Source of the DNA: JAHIJO01 sp964486075
GTDB lineage: Bacteria; Verrucomicrobiota; Kiritimatiellia; JAAZAB01
Length of the DNA stretch: 64,000 bases
Direction of reading: 5' to 3'
Assembly (NCBI GenBank): GCA_964486075.1
Contig: CAZALU010000001.1
Span: forward strand, 1 to 64,000
A program made the translations under genes and the position numbers. The first letter of the stretch is position 1. Each line of letters starts with the position of its first letter. Under the pieces are notes generated by a model, which did not search any database, was not told the origin of the DNA, and saw nothing but the letters and a program-made list of their open reading frames with translations. Of this stretch, positions 23,939 to 33,394 are shown one piece after another.

Positions 23939-25300
23939 TTATTTTCCAACACAGAATTTTGAAAAGATGGCCTTCAATAATTCTGAATTATATTGTTTGC
24001 CTATAATCTCTCCCAAAGATATTGCTGCCATCCGAATATTAGCCGCCGCCATAACGATCATATCTTCTTGTTTTGTTTGCAGACTGTTTAACGATTCTTC
24101 AATTTCTTGCTGGGTTGAGATAATCATTTGCCTATGTCGCTCTGAAATTACGGCATGCGCTGGTTGGGATGAAATAGACCCGAGCTTACAAGCAATGGCT
24201 TGTTTAATATCTGTCAGTCCGATCCCCGATATTAGGCATGTTTGTATTGTGTTAAAAGATTGATAATCAATTAATTGCAGTTGTTTGTGGAGATCGGATT
24301 TGTTTAATACCACTATGCTGCGCTGACTATTCAACTCCAGAAGGTTGCCATAATCTTCTGCATCAAATACTTGTGAAAGATCCATGACATGCAAATGAAT
24401 GTCGGCCTGACGCATCTGGAGCCTGGCTCGCCGGACGCCTTCATTTTCAATGTCACAGTCTGTGGTGCGCAAGCCGGCCGTATCAACAAGGCGGATTGGT
24501 ATGCCGTTGAGGATCAATGTTTCTTCAATTATGTCCCGTGTTGTGCCCGGCGTGGCTGAAACAATTGCGCGCTCTTTACCGAGCAGCAGATTGAGCAATG
24601 TTGATTTCCCGACATTGGGCTTTCCTGAGATTACCACCAGGGCGCCTTCGCGCAACAAATGGCCTTCTTCCCATGTTTCCAGAAGGGCGGCTAGCTGGCC
24701 TTGCAATGTTATCAGCTTTTTAATGACATCAGGAATCACGACCGGCGGAAGATCGTCCTCTGAAAAATCCAGGGTAGCCTCCAAATCGGCATTAGCATCC
24801 AATAAATCATTATAAATAATTGTGAACAAACGACTTAGTTTGCCTTCCAGCTGTTCCAGGGCCGAGGATGCGGCGCGGTCGGAGCGAGCCCGGATCAGGT
24901 CCAAGACCGCTTCGGCCTGCAGCAGATCGATGCGGCCGTTAAGAAAGGCTCGCTGGGTGAATTCGCCGGGATCGGCCAAACGGGCACCGGCGTTCAGCGT
25001 TGCCTGCAGGATCCGCCGGACCTGGATGTTGCCGCCGTGGCATTGTATTTCAACGACATCCTCGCGGGTGTAGCTGTGGGGCGCGCGCATGATGAGTAGA
25101 ATCACCTCATCCAGAACCTCGGTCTGGCCTTTTATCCGGCCGTGGACGGCACTGAACGGAGGACGCCGGGACGGGGGCGGACTCGATCCGACAAACAGGC
25201 TATCGGCAATTGCCAGGCTAGTTGGCCCGGAAACCCGGATGACGGCAATTCCGGCCTCGCCCGGGGCGGTCGCGATTGCGGCTATGGTATCTTGATCCAT
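23939..25300 (-). CDS. mnmE: tRNA modification GTPase MnmE (TrmE)
   Basis: Encodes 453 residues. The N-terminal tetrahydrofolate-binding domain starts DTIAAIATAPGEAGIAVIRV, with PHSYTREDVVEIQCHGG typical of TrmE. The G domain has GKPNVGKST (G1), TPGTTRD and DTAGLR (G3) and NKSD (G4). The C-terminus ends FCVGK with the conserved cysteine. Partner of MnmG in wobble-uridine modification. It is transcribed toward mnmG. Confidence 0.95.
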   Translation of the reverse strand: MDQDTIAAIATAPGEAGIAVIRVSGPTSLAIADSLFVGSSPPPSRRPPFSAVHGRIKGQTEVLDEVILLIMRAPHSYTREDVVEIQCHGGNIQVRRILQATLNAGARLADPGEFTQRAFLNGRIDLLQAEAVLDLIRARSDRAASSALEQLEGKLSRLFTIIYNDLLDANADLEATLDFSEDDLPPVVIPDVIKKLITLQGQLAALLETWEEGHLLREGALVVISGKPNVGKSTLLNLLLGKERAIVSATPGTTRDIIEETLILNGIPIRLVDTAGLRTTDCDIENEGVRRARLQMRQADIHLHVMDLSQVFDAEDYGNLLELNSQRSIVVLNKSDLHKQLQLIDYQSFNTIQTCLISGIGLTDIKQAIACKLGSISSQPAHAVISERHRQMIISTQQEIEESLNSLQTKQEDMIVMAAANIRMAAISLGEIIGKQYNSELLKAIFSKFCVGK

Positions 25301-25453
25301 GAATATTTCTCCAGCAAAGCAATCGGCGCTGATTGTAGGCCAGGCTGACCTGAGGGAAAGCCTTTTTTGAGTACTTCTTTGAATTAGGTTGACGCGTATG
25401 GGCGGCTGCCGGACGCCCTAGCGTTTGATATTACTACGTATTCGATGGTGGCA

Positions 25454-25520
25454 GAGATCCCTCGCTACACTCGGGATGACAAGCCCTGTCATTCCGATGA
25501 GCGGAGCGACGAGGAATCTC
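25454..25520. repeat. 67-bp inverted repeat (MITE/REP-like hairpin)
   Basis: Arms GAGATCCCTCGCT...GGGATGACA and TGTCATTCCGATG...GAGGAATCTC pair across a short AGCCC loop with a few bulges. It is the familiar 'GAGATTCCTCG...GGAATGACA' type of dispersed hairpin found in many bacterial genomes. It lies in a 359-bp gap between mnmE and bioB (25301-25659) in which no gene was seen. Confidence 0.6.
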
Positions 25521-25659
25521 GATCCCATCAGATGCGTTATCATGTTTATGACGATGGGTACTTAGCATTCATTTAGCGCTTCAGTTTCGGGAAGGGATAT
25601 GGTATTGATTGGCATCAAGGCAACGGGCTCCGAGGTGTCCGATGGGGAGTATTTCCAAA

Positions 25660-26640
25660 ATGAATTGGCTGGAATTGAGCAAACGCGTGCTGGCGGGAGA
25701 ACGGCTGGCAAAAAAGGAAGCCTTGGCCATTCTGCGTTCACCTGACGATGAACTGCTGGCCCTGCTGGACGCCGCCTTCCGGGTGCGCCGCCATTATTTC
25801 AAGCGCGGTGTGCGCCTGCACGTGATCCGCAACGCCCGCAGCGGAAGCTGCAGCGAGGATTGTTCCTATTGCAGCCAATCGGTTTCCGCCAGCGGTGATG
25901 CGCCACAATACACCTGGCAATCACAGGCTGAAATTGTCGCCGGCGCGCGTGACGCCCGCCGCATGGATGCCTTCCGGTATTGCATGGTCTCCAGCGGGCG
26001 CAGTCCGGCTGAAGAGGAGGTCGTCCGCATGTGCGCCACCGTGCGCGCCATCAAGAAGTCGAATCCAATCCAAGCCTGCGTCTCGCTTGGTTTGTTGAAT
26101 GTAGCGCAAGCCCGGCGCCTGAAGGCGGCGGGGGTCAACCGCTATAACCACAACCTGGAAACATCCAAACGTTTTTTCCCGCATATCTGCACGACCCATA
26201 CTTATGCCGACCGCATCGCCACCGTCAAGGCCGTCAAGGCGGCAGGACTGGAATTATGCTGCGGCGGCTTACTGGGCCTCGGCGAAACACTGGCGGACCG
26301 CGCGGAGCTGGCCCTGGCCGTGCGCGAGGCGGACGCTGATTCCATTCCGGTCAACTTTCTCGATCCCCGGGCGGGAACGCCCCTGGAAAGGCGCCCGCGC
26401 CTGGCGCCGGGCGATTGTCTGCGCGCGTTGGCCATGTTCCGTTTCGCGAATCCGGACCGGGAAATCCGGGTGGCCGGAGGGCGAGAAGCGTGTCTCGGTT
26501 CCCTGCAGGCGCTGGCGCTGTTCCCGGCCAACTCGATTTTTACCAACGGATACCTGACGACGGAAGGACAGGGGCACCCGGCCGACCTGGCCATGATCAA
26601 GGCGGCCGGATTCACGGTGGAGCACGTCACGCTGGACTGA
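25660..26640 (+). CDS. bioB: Biotin synthase
   Basis: From the ATG at 25660 (GGGGAG ten bases upstream) it encodes 326 residues, close to family length. The radical-SAM cluster motif CSEDCSYC (Cys64, Cys68, Cys71) is followed by SQS; YNHNLETS, GLGET and VNFLDPRAGTPLE are BioB signatures, and NGYLTTEGQ closes the domain. It inserts sulfur into dethiobiotin using SAM and a [2Fe-2S] cluster. The open frame extends upstream to ATGs at 25609 and 25642, but these add non-conserved residues. No other bio gene is nearby. A CoA-binding protein gene follows 17 bp later. Confidence 0.95.
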   Translation: MNWLELSKRVLAGERLAKKEALAILRSPDDELLALLDAAFRVRRHYFKRGVRLHVIRNARSGSCSEDCSYCSQSVSASGDAPQYTWQSQAEIVAGARDARRMDAFRYCMVSSGRSPAEEEVVRMCATVRAIKKSNPIQACVSLGLLNVAQARRLKAAGVNRYNHNLETSKRFFPHICTTHTYADRIATVKAVKAAGLELCCGGLLGLGETLADRAELALAVREADADSIPVNFLDPRAGTPLERRPRLAPGDCLRALAMFRFANPDREIRVAGGREACLGSLQALALFPANSIFTNGYLTTEGQGHPADLAMIKAAGFTVEHVTLD

Positions 26641-26657
26641 ATTGGAAGGAGCCACAC

Positions 26658-27017
26658 GTGAATGTCGCCGTGATTGGCGCCAGCAACAAACCGGATCGCT
26701 ACAGCTACAAAGCGGTGATGCTGCTTCGCAAGAAGGGCCATGCGCCTTACCCGGTGCATCCGCTGCTGAAGGAAATCGAAGGCGTGCCCGTTTACGCCTC
26801 GTTGCGGGCGATTCCGGACCCGATCGATACCATTACCGTTTATCTTTCCGCCCGCAATCAACAGGCCGTCGCGGAGGATATACTGCGCAGCGGCGCGCGC
26901 AGCGTAATTTTCAATCCCGGCGCTGAGAACCCGGAACTGGCCGCCCGTCTGCAACAACAGGACGTGGAATCTATTGAGGCCTGCACCCTGGTACTTTTGA
27001 CCACGGGCCAGTTCTAA
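26658..27017 (+). CDS. CoA-binding domain protein (YccU-like)
   Basis: Begins at a GTG with a strong GGAAGGAG upstream, inside a longer open frame whose first part overlaps bioB. Encodes 119 residues forming one Rossmann CoA-binding domain: VAVIGASNKPDRYSY, then YPVHPLLKEIEGVPVYASL, then FNPGAENPELA. Single-domain relatives bind CoA or nucleotides; role not established. Likely co-transcribed with bioB. Confidence 0.85.
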   Translation: MNVAVIGASNKPDRYSYKAVMLLRKKGHAPYPVHPLLKEIEGVPVYASLRAIPDPIDTITVYLSARNQQAVAEDILRSGARSVIFNPGAENPELAARLQQQDVESIEACTLVLLTTGQF

Positions 27018-27034
27018 TAATCAAGGAAAAGGTC

Positions 27035-27943
27035 ATGCCCGCAAAATTGCCAGCCACAGAAGGCTTTGTTCCATTCCGGGATTACAAGATATGGTATCGC
27101 ATCGCCGGCGATCGTGAAGCGCCGGGCAAATTACCGCTGCTTTGCCTGCACGGCGGACCGGGCGCGCCGCACGACTACCTGGAGCCGCTGGAGGATCTGG
27201 CCGCCGACGGACGCCGGATCGTCTTCTATGACCAGTTAGGCGCCGGCAATTCTGATCATCCCAATAATCCGGCCCTGTGGCAGGTAGAGTTATTTGTTGA
27301 GGAGTTGGCCGTTATCCGCCGGGCCCTGGGCTTGGATCGGGTTCATATTTTAGGTCAGTCCTGGGGCGGTATGCTCGGCATGGAGCACGCCTTGACTCAG
27401 CCGGAGGGCCTGGCCAGCCTGATCCTGGCCGATGCTCCCGCCAGTATACTTCAGTGGGTCGCCGAGGCCAACCGCCTGCGCTCAGAACTGCCCGCTGCGG
27501 TCCAGCAGACCCTGCTTAAACACGAAGCTGCCGGCACCACGGACGATCCGGCATATCAGGCAGCCATGCTGGTGTTTTACCGGCGGCATGTCTGCCGGCT
27601 CGATCCATGGCCAGATTGCCTCAACCTGGCCTTCGCCAAACATTCCCTGCACCCGCAGGTTTACCACACCATGAACGGGCCCAGCGAGTTCCACGTGACC
27701 GGCGTGCTCAAGAACTGGGACATCACCCCGCGCCTCCGCGAAATCTGCGTACCGACCCTGGTGATCTCCGGCCGCTACGACGAAGCCACTCCCGCCATAG
27801 CGGGGACGGTGCAGCGTGGCATACCGGGCGCGGAATGGGTTCTGTTCGAAAACAGCTCGCACATGCCGCACCTGGAAGAGACCGCCCGCTTTCTAAAGGT
27901 AGTGACAAATTTTCTGGACCGAGTTGAATTGCCAGGCCGTTAA
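27035..27943 (+). CDS. Proline iminopeptidase-type alpha/beta hydrolase
   Basis: Encodes 302 residues. The oxyanion-hole motif HGGPG is at 39-43, the nucleophile elbow GQSWGG has Ser109, the acid is in ISGRYDEATP and the His in ENSSHMPHLE. The order and the LEPLEDLAADGRRIVFYDQLGAGNSD-like stretch fit the tricorn-interacting/proline iminopeptidase group (EC 3.4.11.5), which removes N-terminal proline. No signal peptide, so cytoplasmic. It follows the CoA-binding gene by 17 bp. Exact substrate is not settled. Confidence 0.85.
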   Translation: MPAKLPATEGFVPFRDYKIWYRIAGDREAPGKLPLLCLHGGPGAPHDYLEPLEDLAADGRRIVFYDQLGAGNSDHPNNPALWQVELFVEELAVIRRALGLDRVHILGQSWGGMLGMEHALTQPEGLASLILADAPASILQWVAEANRLRSELPAAVQQTLLKHEAAGTTDDPAYQAAMLVFYRRHVCRLDPWPDCLNLAFAKHSLHPQVYHTMNGPSEFHVTGVLKNWDITPRLREICVPTLVISGRYDEATPAIAGTVQRGIPGAEWVLFENSSHMPHLEETARFLKVVTNFLDRVELPGR

Positions 27944-27986
27944 AGCATCACGACGAACCATCTTTTCAGCAACCGGGAGCAAAGGC

Positions 27987-28313
27987 ATGGCGTTAGCGGC
28001 CGACACACAACAATTACTATTGAATTAGCAGCGCGACGAAATTACCGAGTATCTATCCATGAAAACCGAGGGCGGCCGGCTGAATCCGCTCAAGGCCGCC
28101 TTGTACACCGGCACAACCTATATCCTGACCGTCATGCTGCTGATTCTGCCCTACCTGGTAGCGCCCAATTTTTATCTTGCGCTGGCCTGCACTCTTGCCC
28201 TGGCCGTCCTGCTTATCGCTTTATTCAATGACTACATCGCGGTGGCCAAAGACCTGCCATTCCGGCAACGATTTGTGGAAATGGCGGGCATTAGCCTGGG
28301 CGTGGAGGCGTGA
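27987..28313 (+). pseudogene. VIT1/CCC1-type iron transporter, decayed
   Basis: In one frame the sequence reads MALAADTQQLLLN, a TAG stop (28026-28028), then QRDEITEY, the N-terminal ferritin-like start of VIT-family transporters. It then jumps directly to MKTEGGRLNPLKAALYTGTT and two membrane helices of the VIT C-terminus. The middle of the protein is missing and the first part is stopped, so the gene is broken. An 83-codon piece from 28059 could still be translated. It lies just before feoAB, consistent with a former iron-handling locus. Confidence 0.6.
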
Positions 28314-28477
28314 AGGGTGCGGCTAATTCAATGTTTGCAATGTACCTAATACGCTTGTGCTCGGAGCTACTATATGAAAGGATGAGTGGTTCTGTTTTTC
28401 AAGGAGTTAAACCCGATGCCGGATCTTGGGTTTGAATCACGCCGCGCGTGACGGATGCGCGGCTAAAAGCGAGTATC

Positions 28478-28741
28478 ATGATTAACACGAATAAAGTTGT
28501 CGTTGTTATGAACGACATAACACTCGCGCAATTAAACGCCGGAGAACAGGCGGCGATTGTAGCTGTGCAGGGCGGCGGCCTGCAGCACCGCCTGCGCAGC
28601 GTGGGCCTGAAAGAAGGCAAGCTGTTGCGCGTGCTGGCCAAGCACCATTTTTCCGGTCCGATGGTCGTGGAGGTGGAGCGGCACCACATCACCATCGGCC
28701 GGGGAATGGCCCAGAAAATCTTCGTCGCGCGCACGCCATGA
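28478..28741 (+). CDS. feoA: Ferrous iron transport protein FeoA
   Basis: Small SH3-like FeoA domain: ITLAQLNAGEQAAIVAVQGG, LRSVGLKEGKLLRVL, HHITIGRGMAQKIFV. From 28478 it is 87 residues; an ATG at 28508 would give the more usual 77 and one at 28448 would give 97, and none has a strong ribosome site. FeoA assists the FeoB permease. The stop overlaps the feoB start (ATGA), showing translational coupling. Confidence 0.85.
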   Translation: MINTNKVVVVMNDITLAQLNAGEQAAIVAVQGGGLQHRLRSVGLKEGKLLRVLAKHHFSGPMVVEVERHHITIGRGMAQKIFVARTP

Positions 28742-30444
28742 AAACCGTTCTGCTCATCGGTGATCCCAATGTCGGCAAGAGCGTGCTCTTTTCCCGCCTG
28801 ACGGGCGTGGACGTTATCTCCTCGAACTATCCCGGCACGACAGTGGACTACCTGAAGGGGCGCATGAACCTGGATGGCGAGTCCGTCGAGCTTATCGACG
28901 CTCCGGGGACCTACTCGCTGAAAATCACCAACAAGGCGGAGGAAGTCACCGTAGCCCTGCTGGATCGGGCTGACGTAATTGTGAACGTTATTGACGCCAC
29001 CAGCCTCGAACGTTGTCTGCTCCTGACGATCGAACTGTTGGCGAAGCGCAAGCCGGTCGTTATCGCGTTGAACATGTGGGATGAAGCGCAGCACTTGGGT
29101 ATTCATATCGATATCCAGGCCCTGGAAAAGATCCTGGGAGTCCCAGTGGTGCCCACAGTTGCCATTACCGCCGAAGGGGTCAAGGACCTGGTTCAACGCC
29201 TTAAAGAAGCGCAGATTTCCGAACGGCCCCATCCGGGAGACGAGGACCAGGCCTGGACGGAAATCGGACACATTGTCCGCCAAGTGCAGACCGTGGCGCA
29301 CCGCCATCACAGTTTCCGGGATTGGCTGACGGATGCCACCGTCAAATCCGGCACCGGCTGGCTGACGGCGATAGTGGTGATGGCATCGCTTTTTGGACTG
29401 GTCAGGCTGATGGGCGAAGGTCTTATCCGCTACGCGGTCGAGCCGGTGTTCGAATTATACCGGATACCGATGGATGCCTTGGGCACTTGGCTGGGGCCCG
29501 GACTAGCGCACAAGATCCTGATTGGCACGCTGATCGATGGAAAAGTGGATTATATCCAGTCCATGGGCATGCTCACGACCGGCTTCTTTGTGCCGTTCGG
29601 CATGGTCCTGCCTTATATCATAGCGTTCTACCTGGCCTTGGCCCTGCTAGAGGACTCGGGATACCTGCCGCGACTGGCCACGGTGACCGATAACGTGTTT
29701 CATAAATTGGGGCTGCACGGGCATGGCATTATTTCAGTGCTGCTTGGTCTGGGATGCAAAGTGCCTGGCATACTGTCCGCGCGCACGCTAGAAACGCGCA
29801 AACAACGTTTCATTGCGATCACACTGGTGGGCCTTACGGTTCCCTGCGCAGCGCATACTGCGATGATCTTCGGAGTGTTGGGGCGCTACGGCATGACATA
29901 CGTCTTGATCGTTTTCGGAACGATGGCAGCGCTGTTCCTGCTCCTGGGCTTAATTTTTAATCGCACCTCGCGCGAGGAATGTCCGGAATTATTTCTTGAT
30001 ATACCTCCATACCGTTGGCCGATTCCGGCGATCGTCGCCAAGAAAACCTGGATGCGGATCCGCTGGTTTCTGACGGAGGCGTTGCCGCTTGTTTTTATCG
30101 GAGTCCTGGCCGCCAGTCTACTGGATGCCTTTGGCGTTATCGCCCTGCTGGCCGATCGCGCCGCGCCGTTCATGCAAGCCTGGCTCGGCTTGCCCGGCGA
30201 GGCCGCGCCCGCCCTGTTCAGTGGTTTATTGCGCAAGGAGCTGGCGATCGGCATGCTGGTGCCCCTGGCGCTAACCCCCGCCCAGCAGACAGTGGCGGTG
30301 ACGGTTTTCTCCCTGTTCCCCTGCATTGCCGCGCTGGTGGTCATGCTCAAGGAATTAGGGATTAAGGATATGCTGAAGGCCATGCTGGTCATGATCCTGG
30401 CGGCATTGGCGGTGGGCGGACTGTTACATATCCTCTTTATATGA
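28738..30444 (+). CDS. feoB: Ferrous iron transporter FeoB
   Basis: Encodes 568 residues, shorter than the ~770 of E. coli. The N-terminal G domain has GDPNVGKS (8-15), SNYPGTTVDYLKG and DAPGTYSL; NMWDEA is the G4-like motif. The membrane part contains the two Gate regions (FVPFGMVLPYIIAFYLALALLEDSG and CKVPGILSARTLE, later LLRKELAIGML). It moves Fe2+ across the inner membrane, useful under anoxia. No FeoC is seen. The spacer after it begins the B12 riboswitch region. Confidence 0.92.
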   Translation: MKTVLLIGDPNVGKSVLFSRLTGVDVISSNYPGTTVDYLKGRMNLDGESVELIDAPGTYSLKITNKAEEVTVALLDRADVIVNVIDATSLERCLLLTIELLAKRKPVVIALNMWDEAQHLGIHIDIQALEKILGVPVVPTVAITAEGVKDLVQRLKEAQISERPHPGDEDQAWTEIGHIVRQVQTVAHRHHSFRDWLTDATVKSGTGWLTAIVVMASLFGLVRLMGEGLIRYAVEPVFELYRIPMDALGTWLGPGLAHKILIGTLIDGKVDYIQSMGMLTTGFFVPFGMVLPYIIAFYLALALLEDSGYLPRLATVTDNVFHKLGLHGHGIISVLLGLGCKVPGILSARTLETRKQRFIAITLVGLTVPCAAHTAMIFGVLGRYGMTYVLIVFGTMAALFLLLGLIFNRTSREECPELFLDIPPYRWPIPAIVAKKTWMRIRWFLTEALPLVFIGVLAASLLDAFGVIALLADRAAPFMQAWLGLPGEAAPALFSGLLRKELAIGMLVPLALTPAQQTVAVTVFSLFPCIAALVVMLKELGIKDMLKAMLVMILAALAVGGLLHILFI

Positions 30445-30515
30445 TTGCGTTCAAACGCTCTGTCTGAGAATGCGGGTTTGGCGATAGGCTGTGGTTGTTT
30501 AGGATATTTTTTCTA

Positions 30516-30543
30516 TTGACGAGCCGGACCATTGTGATACTTT
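30516..30543 (+). promoter_or_regulatory. Candidate promoter for the cobalamin riboswitch transcript
   Basis: TTGACG (30516-30521) and TACTTT (30538-30543) separated by 16 bp, placing transcription start near 30550, just before the riboswitch aptamer. The -10 is weak. Confidence 0.4.
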
Positions 30544-30554
30544 GCTGTTCAGTT

Positions 30555-30785
30555 CTTTGGAAAATAAATTATTCGCGAAAAGAGTACGGAAGTTCGTGAA
30601 AATCGGACACGGTCGCGCCGCTGTGACCGGCTATCATCTTTCTCCGAGCGTATAGCGTTTCGCAGAAAGTGACCACTTCTCCGCCAAAGGGCGGGCTGTG
30701 GCGAACCCTCATTAGCCACTGCGAGCTGCAAGGCAAGCGGGAAGGCGAGGGCGAGGATTGAAGCCGGAAGTCAGAAGACGTTTCT
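30555..30785 (+). ncRNA. Cobalamin (adenosylcobalamin) riboswitch
   Basis: The conserved core elements occur in order: GTGAAAATCGGACACGGTCG followed by CCGCTGTGACCGG near 30596-30630, GCCACTGCGAGCTG near 30715-30728, GGGAAGGCGAGG near 30739, and the B12-box-like AGCCGGAAGTCAGAAGAC near 30762-30779. This is the classic B12 riboswitch signature on the plus strand. A strong terminator hairpin follows about 90 bases later, so control is probably by premature termination when B12 is bound. Downstream genes encode two exported proteins. Confidence 0.9.
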
Positions 30786-30870
30786 TTTCATGCTCATTAA
30801 AGCAACGGTTGACAGCCGTTTTGACTCCTGCGCTTGAAAGGAGGAAATGAGGACATACATCGTCTTCAAA

Positions 30871-30909
30871 CCTTCAGATTCCTCGCGTGGGAGTCTGAAG
30901 GTTTTTTTA
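30871..30909 (+). terminator. Rho-independent terminator, riboswitch expression platform
   Basis: CCTTCAGA...TCTGAAGG stem (30871-30901) with TCC/GGG extension and a short loop, followed by seven T. It lies between the riboswitch aptamer and the first gene, as expected of the off-state structure. Confidence 0.85.
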
Positions 30910-30971
30910 TTTATGCTCAATACTATAAATCGTTTTTATAAGATGGCGCCCATGAGGAGATGCCGATCGGC

Positions 30972-33233
30972 ATGGCAAACAAACGGATAGCTAAGATTTA
31001 TCTGATCCTGGCGGCAAGTGTCGCCTGTATCGTCGGGCTGGCCTGCTTGTTCTCGGAAAAAACAGCGCGGGGTGATGAAGGTGGAGACGTACGTCACCAC
31101 GCCCGCAGCGGGCGCGGCGCTGTTGCGCGTGGCTCCGGGAAATTGTCTGTCGCGGCAAGGGCCAGTCAAGCGCGCGAAAATAGCGGACCCCAAGACGGAT
31201 TTGCCAGCCTAAATTCAAAATCGCAATTGACCGACCCGCCCGGCGCGCTAGATGAGAGCACCGCGCTCGCTGCTAACCAGACGGATGAGGAAGCGCCCAC
31301 CCCCGCAACGATCGCCATGCGCAAGGAAACGCTCATGCGGGAAAGATTCGGCGTCATCTTTCGGCAGGACAAATGGATACCGACGGCCGGCGGCGGCACA
31401 AACCTGGTCTACATTACAACCGGATCGCTTCCGCCGAGCCGAGTTGGCGAAGTTTATAACGTGCAATTCCAAGCTACGAGTGGTTTTCCGCCTTACCTGT
31501 GGCGCATCGTGGATGGTGAGCTGCCGCCATCGTTCGCGTTTGACGGTCCTTCCGGCAAACTCAGCGGGACCGCGGTCGAGCCGATCACAGCCAATTTCTT
31601 CCTTGAGGTAACGGACAGCAAGGGCGCCAGGGATGTGGCGGAATATGTGCTGATAGTGCAGCCGGAACGAGCCCTTGAAATCGTGACCGAGAGTCTGCCC
31701 GCCGCTTTGCCCGGTACGAACTACTTTTGCCAGCTACAAGCGATCGGAGGGATTCCGCCGTATATTTGGAGCGGAGCGGGCAACCTCAACGAAATAGGGA
31801 TCCTGGTGCTCGATTCGCAAACAGGACAAATTCACGGGGAGATTTCGGCTGCCATCCCGGAAGTTGATGTCCCGCTGATTTTTTGTTTGAGCGACGCGCA
31901 GCTGCGTATTTCCAAAGAACTAGTGCTGCATGTTGCCGCCACCCTGCGCATATTAGAAATTCAGCCAATATCCACTCATGTAGCGGATCAGTTCGAGCTA
32001 ACGTTGCAGGCAACCGGCGGAGCGGAACCATATATTTGGGGCGTCAGCGGAACGCTCCCGCCCGGACTTGAGTTTTCCACGGATGGTTTATGCTCGGGTC
32101 AGCCGTCGGAGCCAGGCACTTACGAAATTAATATCTGGGCGCAGGACACAGCCGGCCTGTTTGATACCGTGCAGATCGCGCTGGAGGTCTTGCCGTCCCC
32201 CGACGCGGTATCGGACTTTGCAGCCCTACTGAGCCGTAACAGTGTGGCCCTGAATTGGAAACTGCCGGCAACGAGCGGAGATATCGGCGTTCTGATTGTG
32301 CGTGGCGCCGCGGCAACTCCGCTGACGCCATTGGACGGTGTCACGGTGTATCACGGATCCGAAACCTCGTGCCTTGATCGCGATGTGGGCAAGGGTCGCC
32401 ACTACTATGCCGCGTTTCTTGAAAAAAACGGAACGACAGTAACGTCAGCATCGCCGTCGATAATCTGCGCGTCGCTGCCGCCCGAAATAGATCCGTTCGC
32501 GGACAAAGTCGTCAGCAAGAATCTACTGCATCCCAATGCCTTCAGGGCGCTCGATCTGCCGCAGATTGTCCTTGGCGCTCCTCGCGGCAAGGGACTGGCG
32601 TGGGGATCAACGGATGTGCTCTCATTGGGCGCTGCCATCAACGACGACGGCGGCGCAACGGCCCCCTACGGCGGCACGATCACGTTGGAGTTCGTGGATA
32701 ACGCCGTTTGGGACGGACCGGGCGTTGACTTTACGATTTTTGAAAATGTTTTCTATATTTGCGATGCCTCCGATGTGCCGGATCCTGAAACCCGCTTCAT
32801 GGAACCGGCCGTGGTATCCGTCAGCCAGGATGGGGTGAACTGGCGGCAATTCAAGTTTGATTTCTCGCCGCGTTACGACCCCGCCAGCGGCATCCTCAAT
32901 CTCCGACATCCCTATTGCTACAATTCCGGATTTGCCGGAGTTAATCCTGTCATGAGCAACGGCTACGATCCGGATCCCACGGACCCGGCTCTGTCGGGAG
33001 GCGACAGTTTCGATCTCGCGGATGTAGGGCTGGACTGGATTCGTTACGTGTGCATCCAGTCCACGGGCAGCCGTTGGTTGATTGATCATGACGGCGATCT
33101 CGTTTATCACAACGAGGAAACCGATGCGGCAACGCGCAGTAACAACAAGTCGGGCTTCGATCTCGACGCCGTGACGGCGATATGGATGACGAAGTTGTCG
33201 GCGGCCGGTGACATCAACGGCAAGTGCCCATGA
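30972..33233 (+). CDS. Exported multi-domain protein with putative-Ig repeats, under B12 riboswitch
   Basis: From ATG 30972 (GAGGAG twelve bases upstream; an ATG at 30960 abuts the GAGGAG) it encodes 753 residues. N-terminal hydrophobic signal/anchor ~8-28, a low-complexity linker, then three He_PIG-like Ig repeats (GSLPPSRVGEVYNVQF..., GGIPPYIW..., GTLPPGLEFSTDG), an FN3-like segment and a ~240-residue beta-rich C-terminal domain (ITLEFVDNAVWDGPGVDFTIFEN, EPAVVSVSQDGVNW, GGDSFDLADVGLDWIRYV). The riboswitch makes this part of the B12 response. I infer a surface role in corrinoid capture or handling; no family of known function is recognised. Confidence 0.65.
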   Translation: MANKRIAKIYLILAASVACIVGLACLFSEKTARGDEGGDVRHHARSGRGAVARGSGKLSVAARASQARENSGPQDGFASLNSKSQLTDPPGALDESTALAANQTDEEAPTPATIAMRKETLMRERFGVIFRQDKWIPTAGGGTNLVYITTGSLPPSRVGEVYNVQFQATSGFPPYLWRIVDGELPPSFAFDGPSGKLSGTAVEPITANFFLEVTDSKGARDVAEYVLIVQPERALEIVTESLPAALPGTNYFCQLQAIGGIPPYIWSGAGNLNEIGILVLDSQTGQIHGEISAAIPEVDVPLIFCLSDAQLRISKELVLHVAATLRILEIQPISTHVADQFELTLQATGGAEPYIWGVSGTLPPGLEFSTDGLCSGQPSEPGTYEINIWAQDTAGLFDTVQIALEVLPSPDAVSDFAALLSRNSVALNWKLPATSGDIGVLIVRGAAATPLTPLDGVTVYHGSETSCLDRDVGKGRHYYAAFLEKNGTTVTSASPSIICASLPPEIDPFADKVVSKNLLHPNAFRALDLPQIVLGAPRGKGLAWGSTDVLSLGAAINDDGGATAPYGGTITLEFVDNAVWDGPGVDFTIFENVFYICDASDVPDPETRFMEPAVVSVSQDGVNWRQFKFDFSPRYDPASGILNLRHPYCYNSGFAGVNPVMSNGYDPDPTDPALSGGDSFDLADVGLDWIRYVCIQSTGSRWLIDHDGDLVYHNEETDAATRSNNKSGFDLDAVTAIWMTKLSAAGDINGKCP

Positions 33234-33394
33234 CAAAAATTTATACCAAAGCTCGATCCGATCCGTAAAGGAGGTGCTGTAAATAGATTGTAAACTGCAA
33301 GTGTACCCAGGGCAGTTCGCGAACATCGCATGCGCTGGCATTGCCGTGATCGGCTGCGACCTCTCGAAAAAAACCAAACACAGGAGCAAACACG

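Noticed and set aside
26415..26657. Longer N-terminus for the CoA-binding protein
   Set aside because: The added ~80 residues overlap bioB in another frame; the GTG at 26658 has GGAAGGAG and begins the conserved fold.
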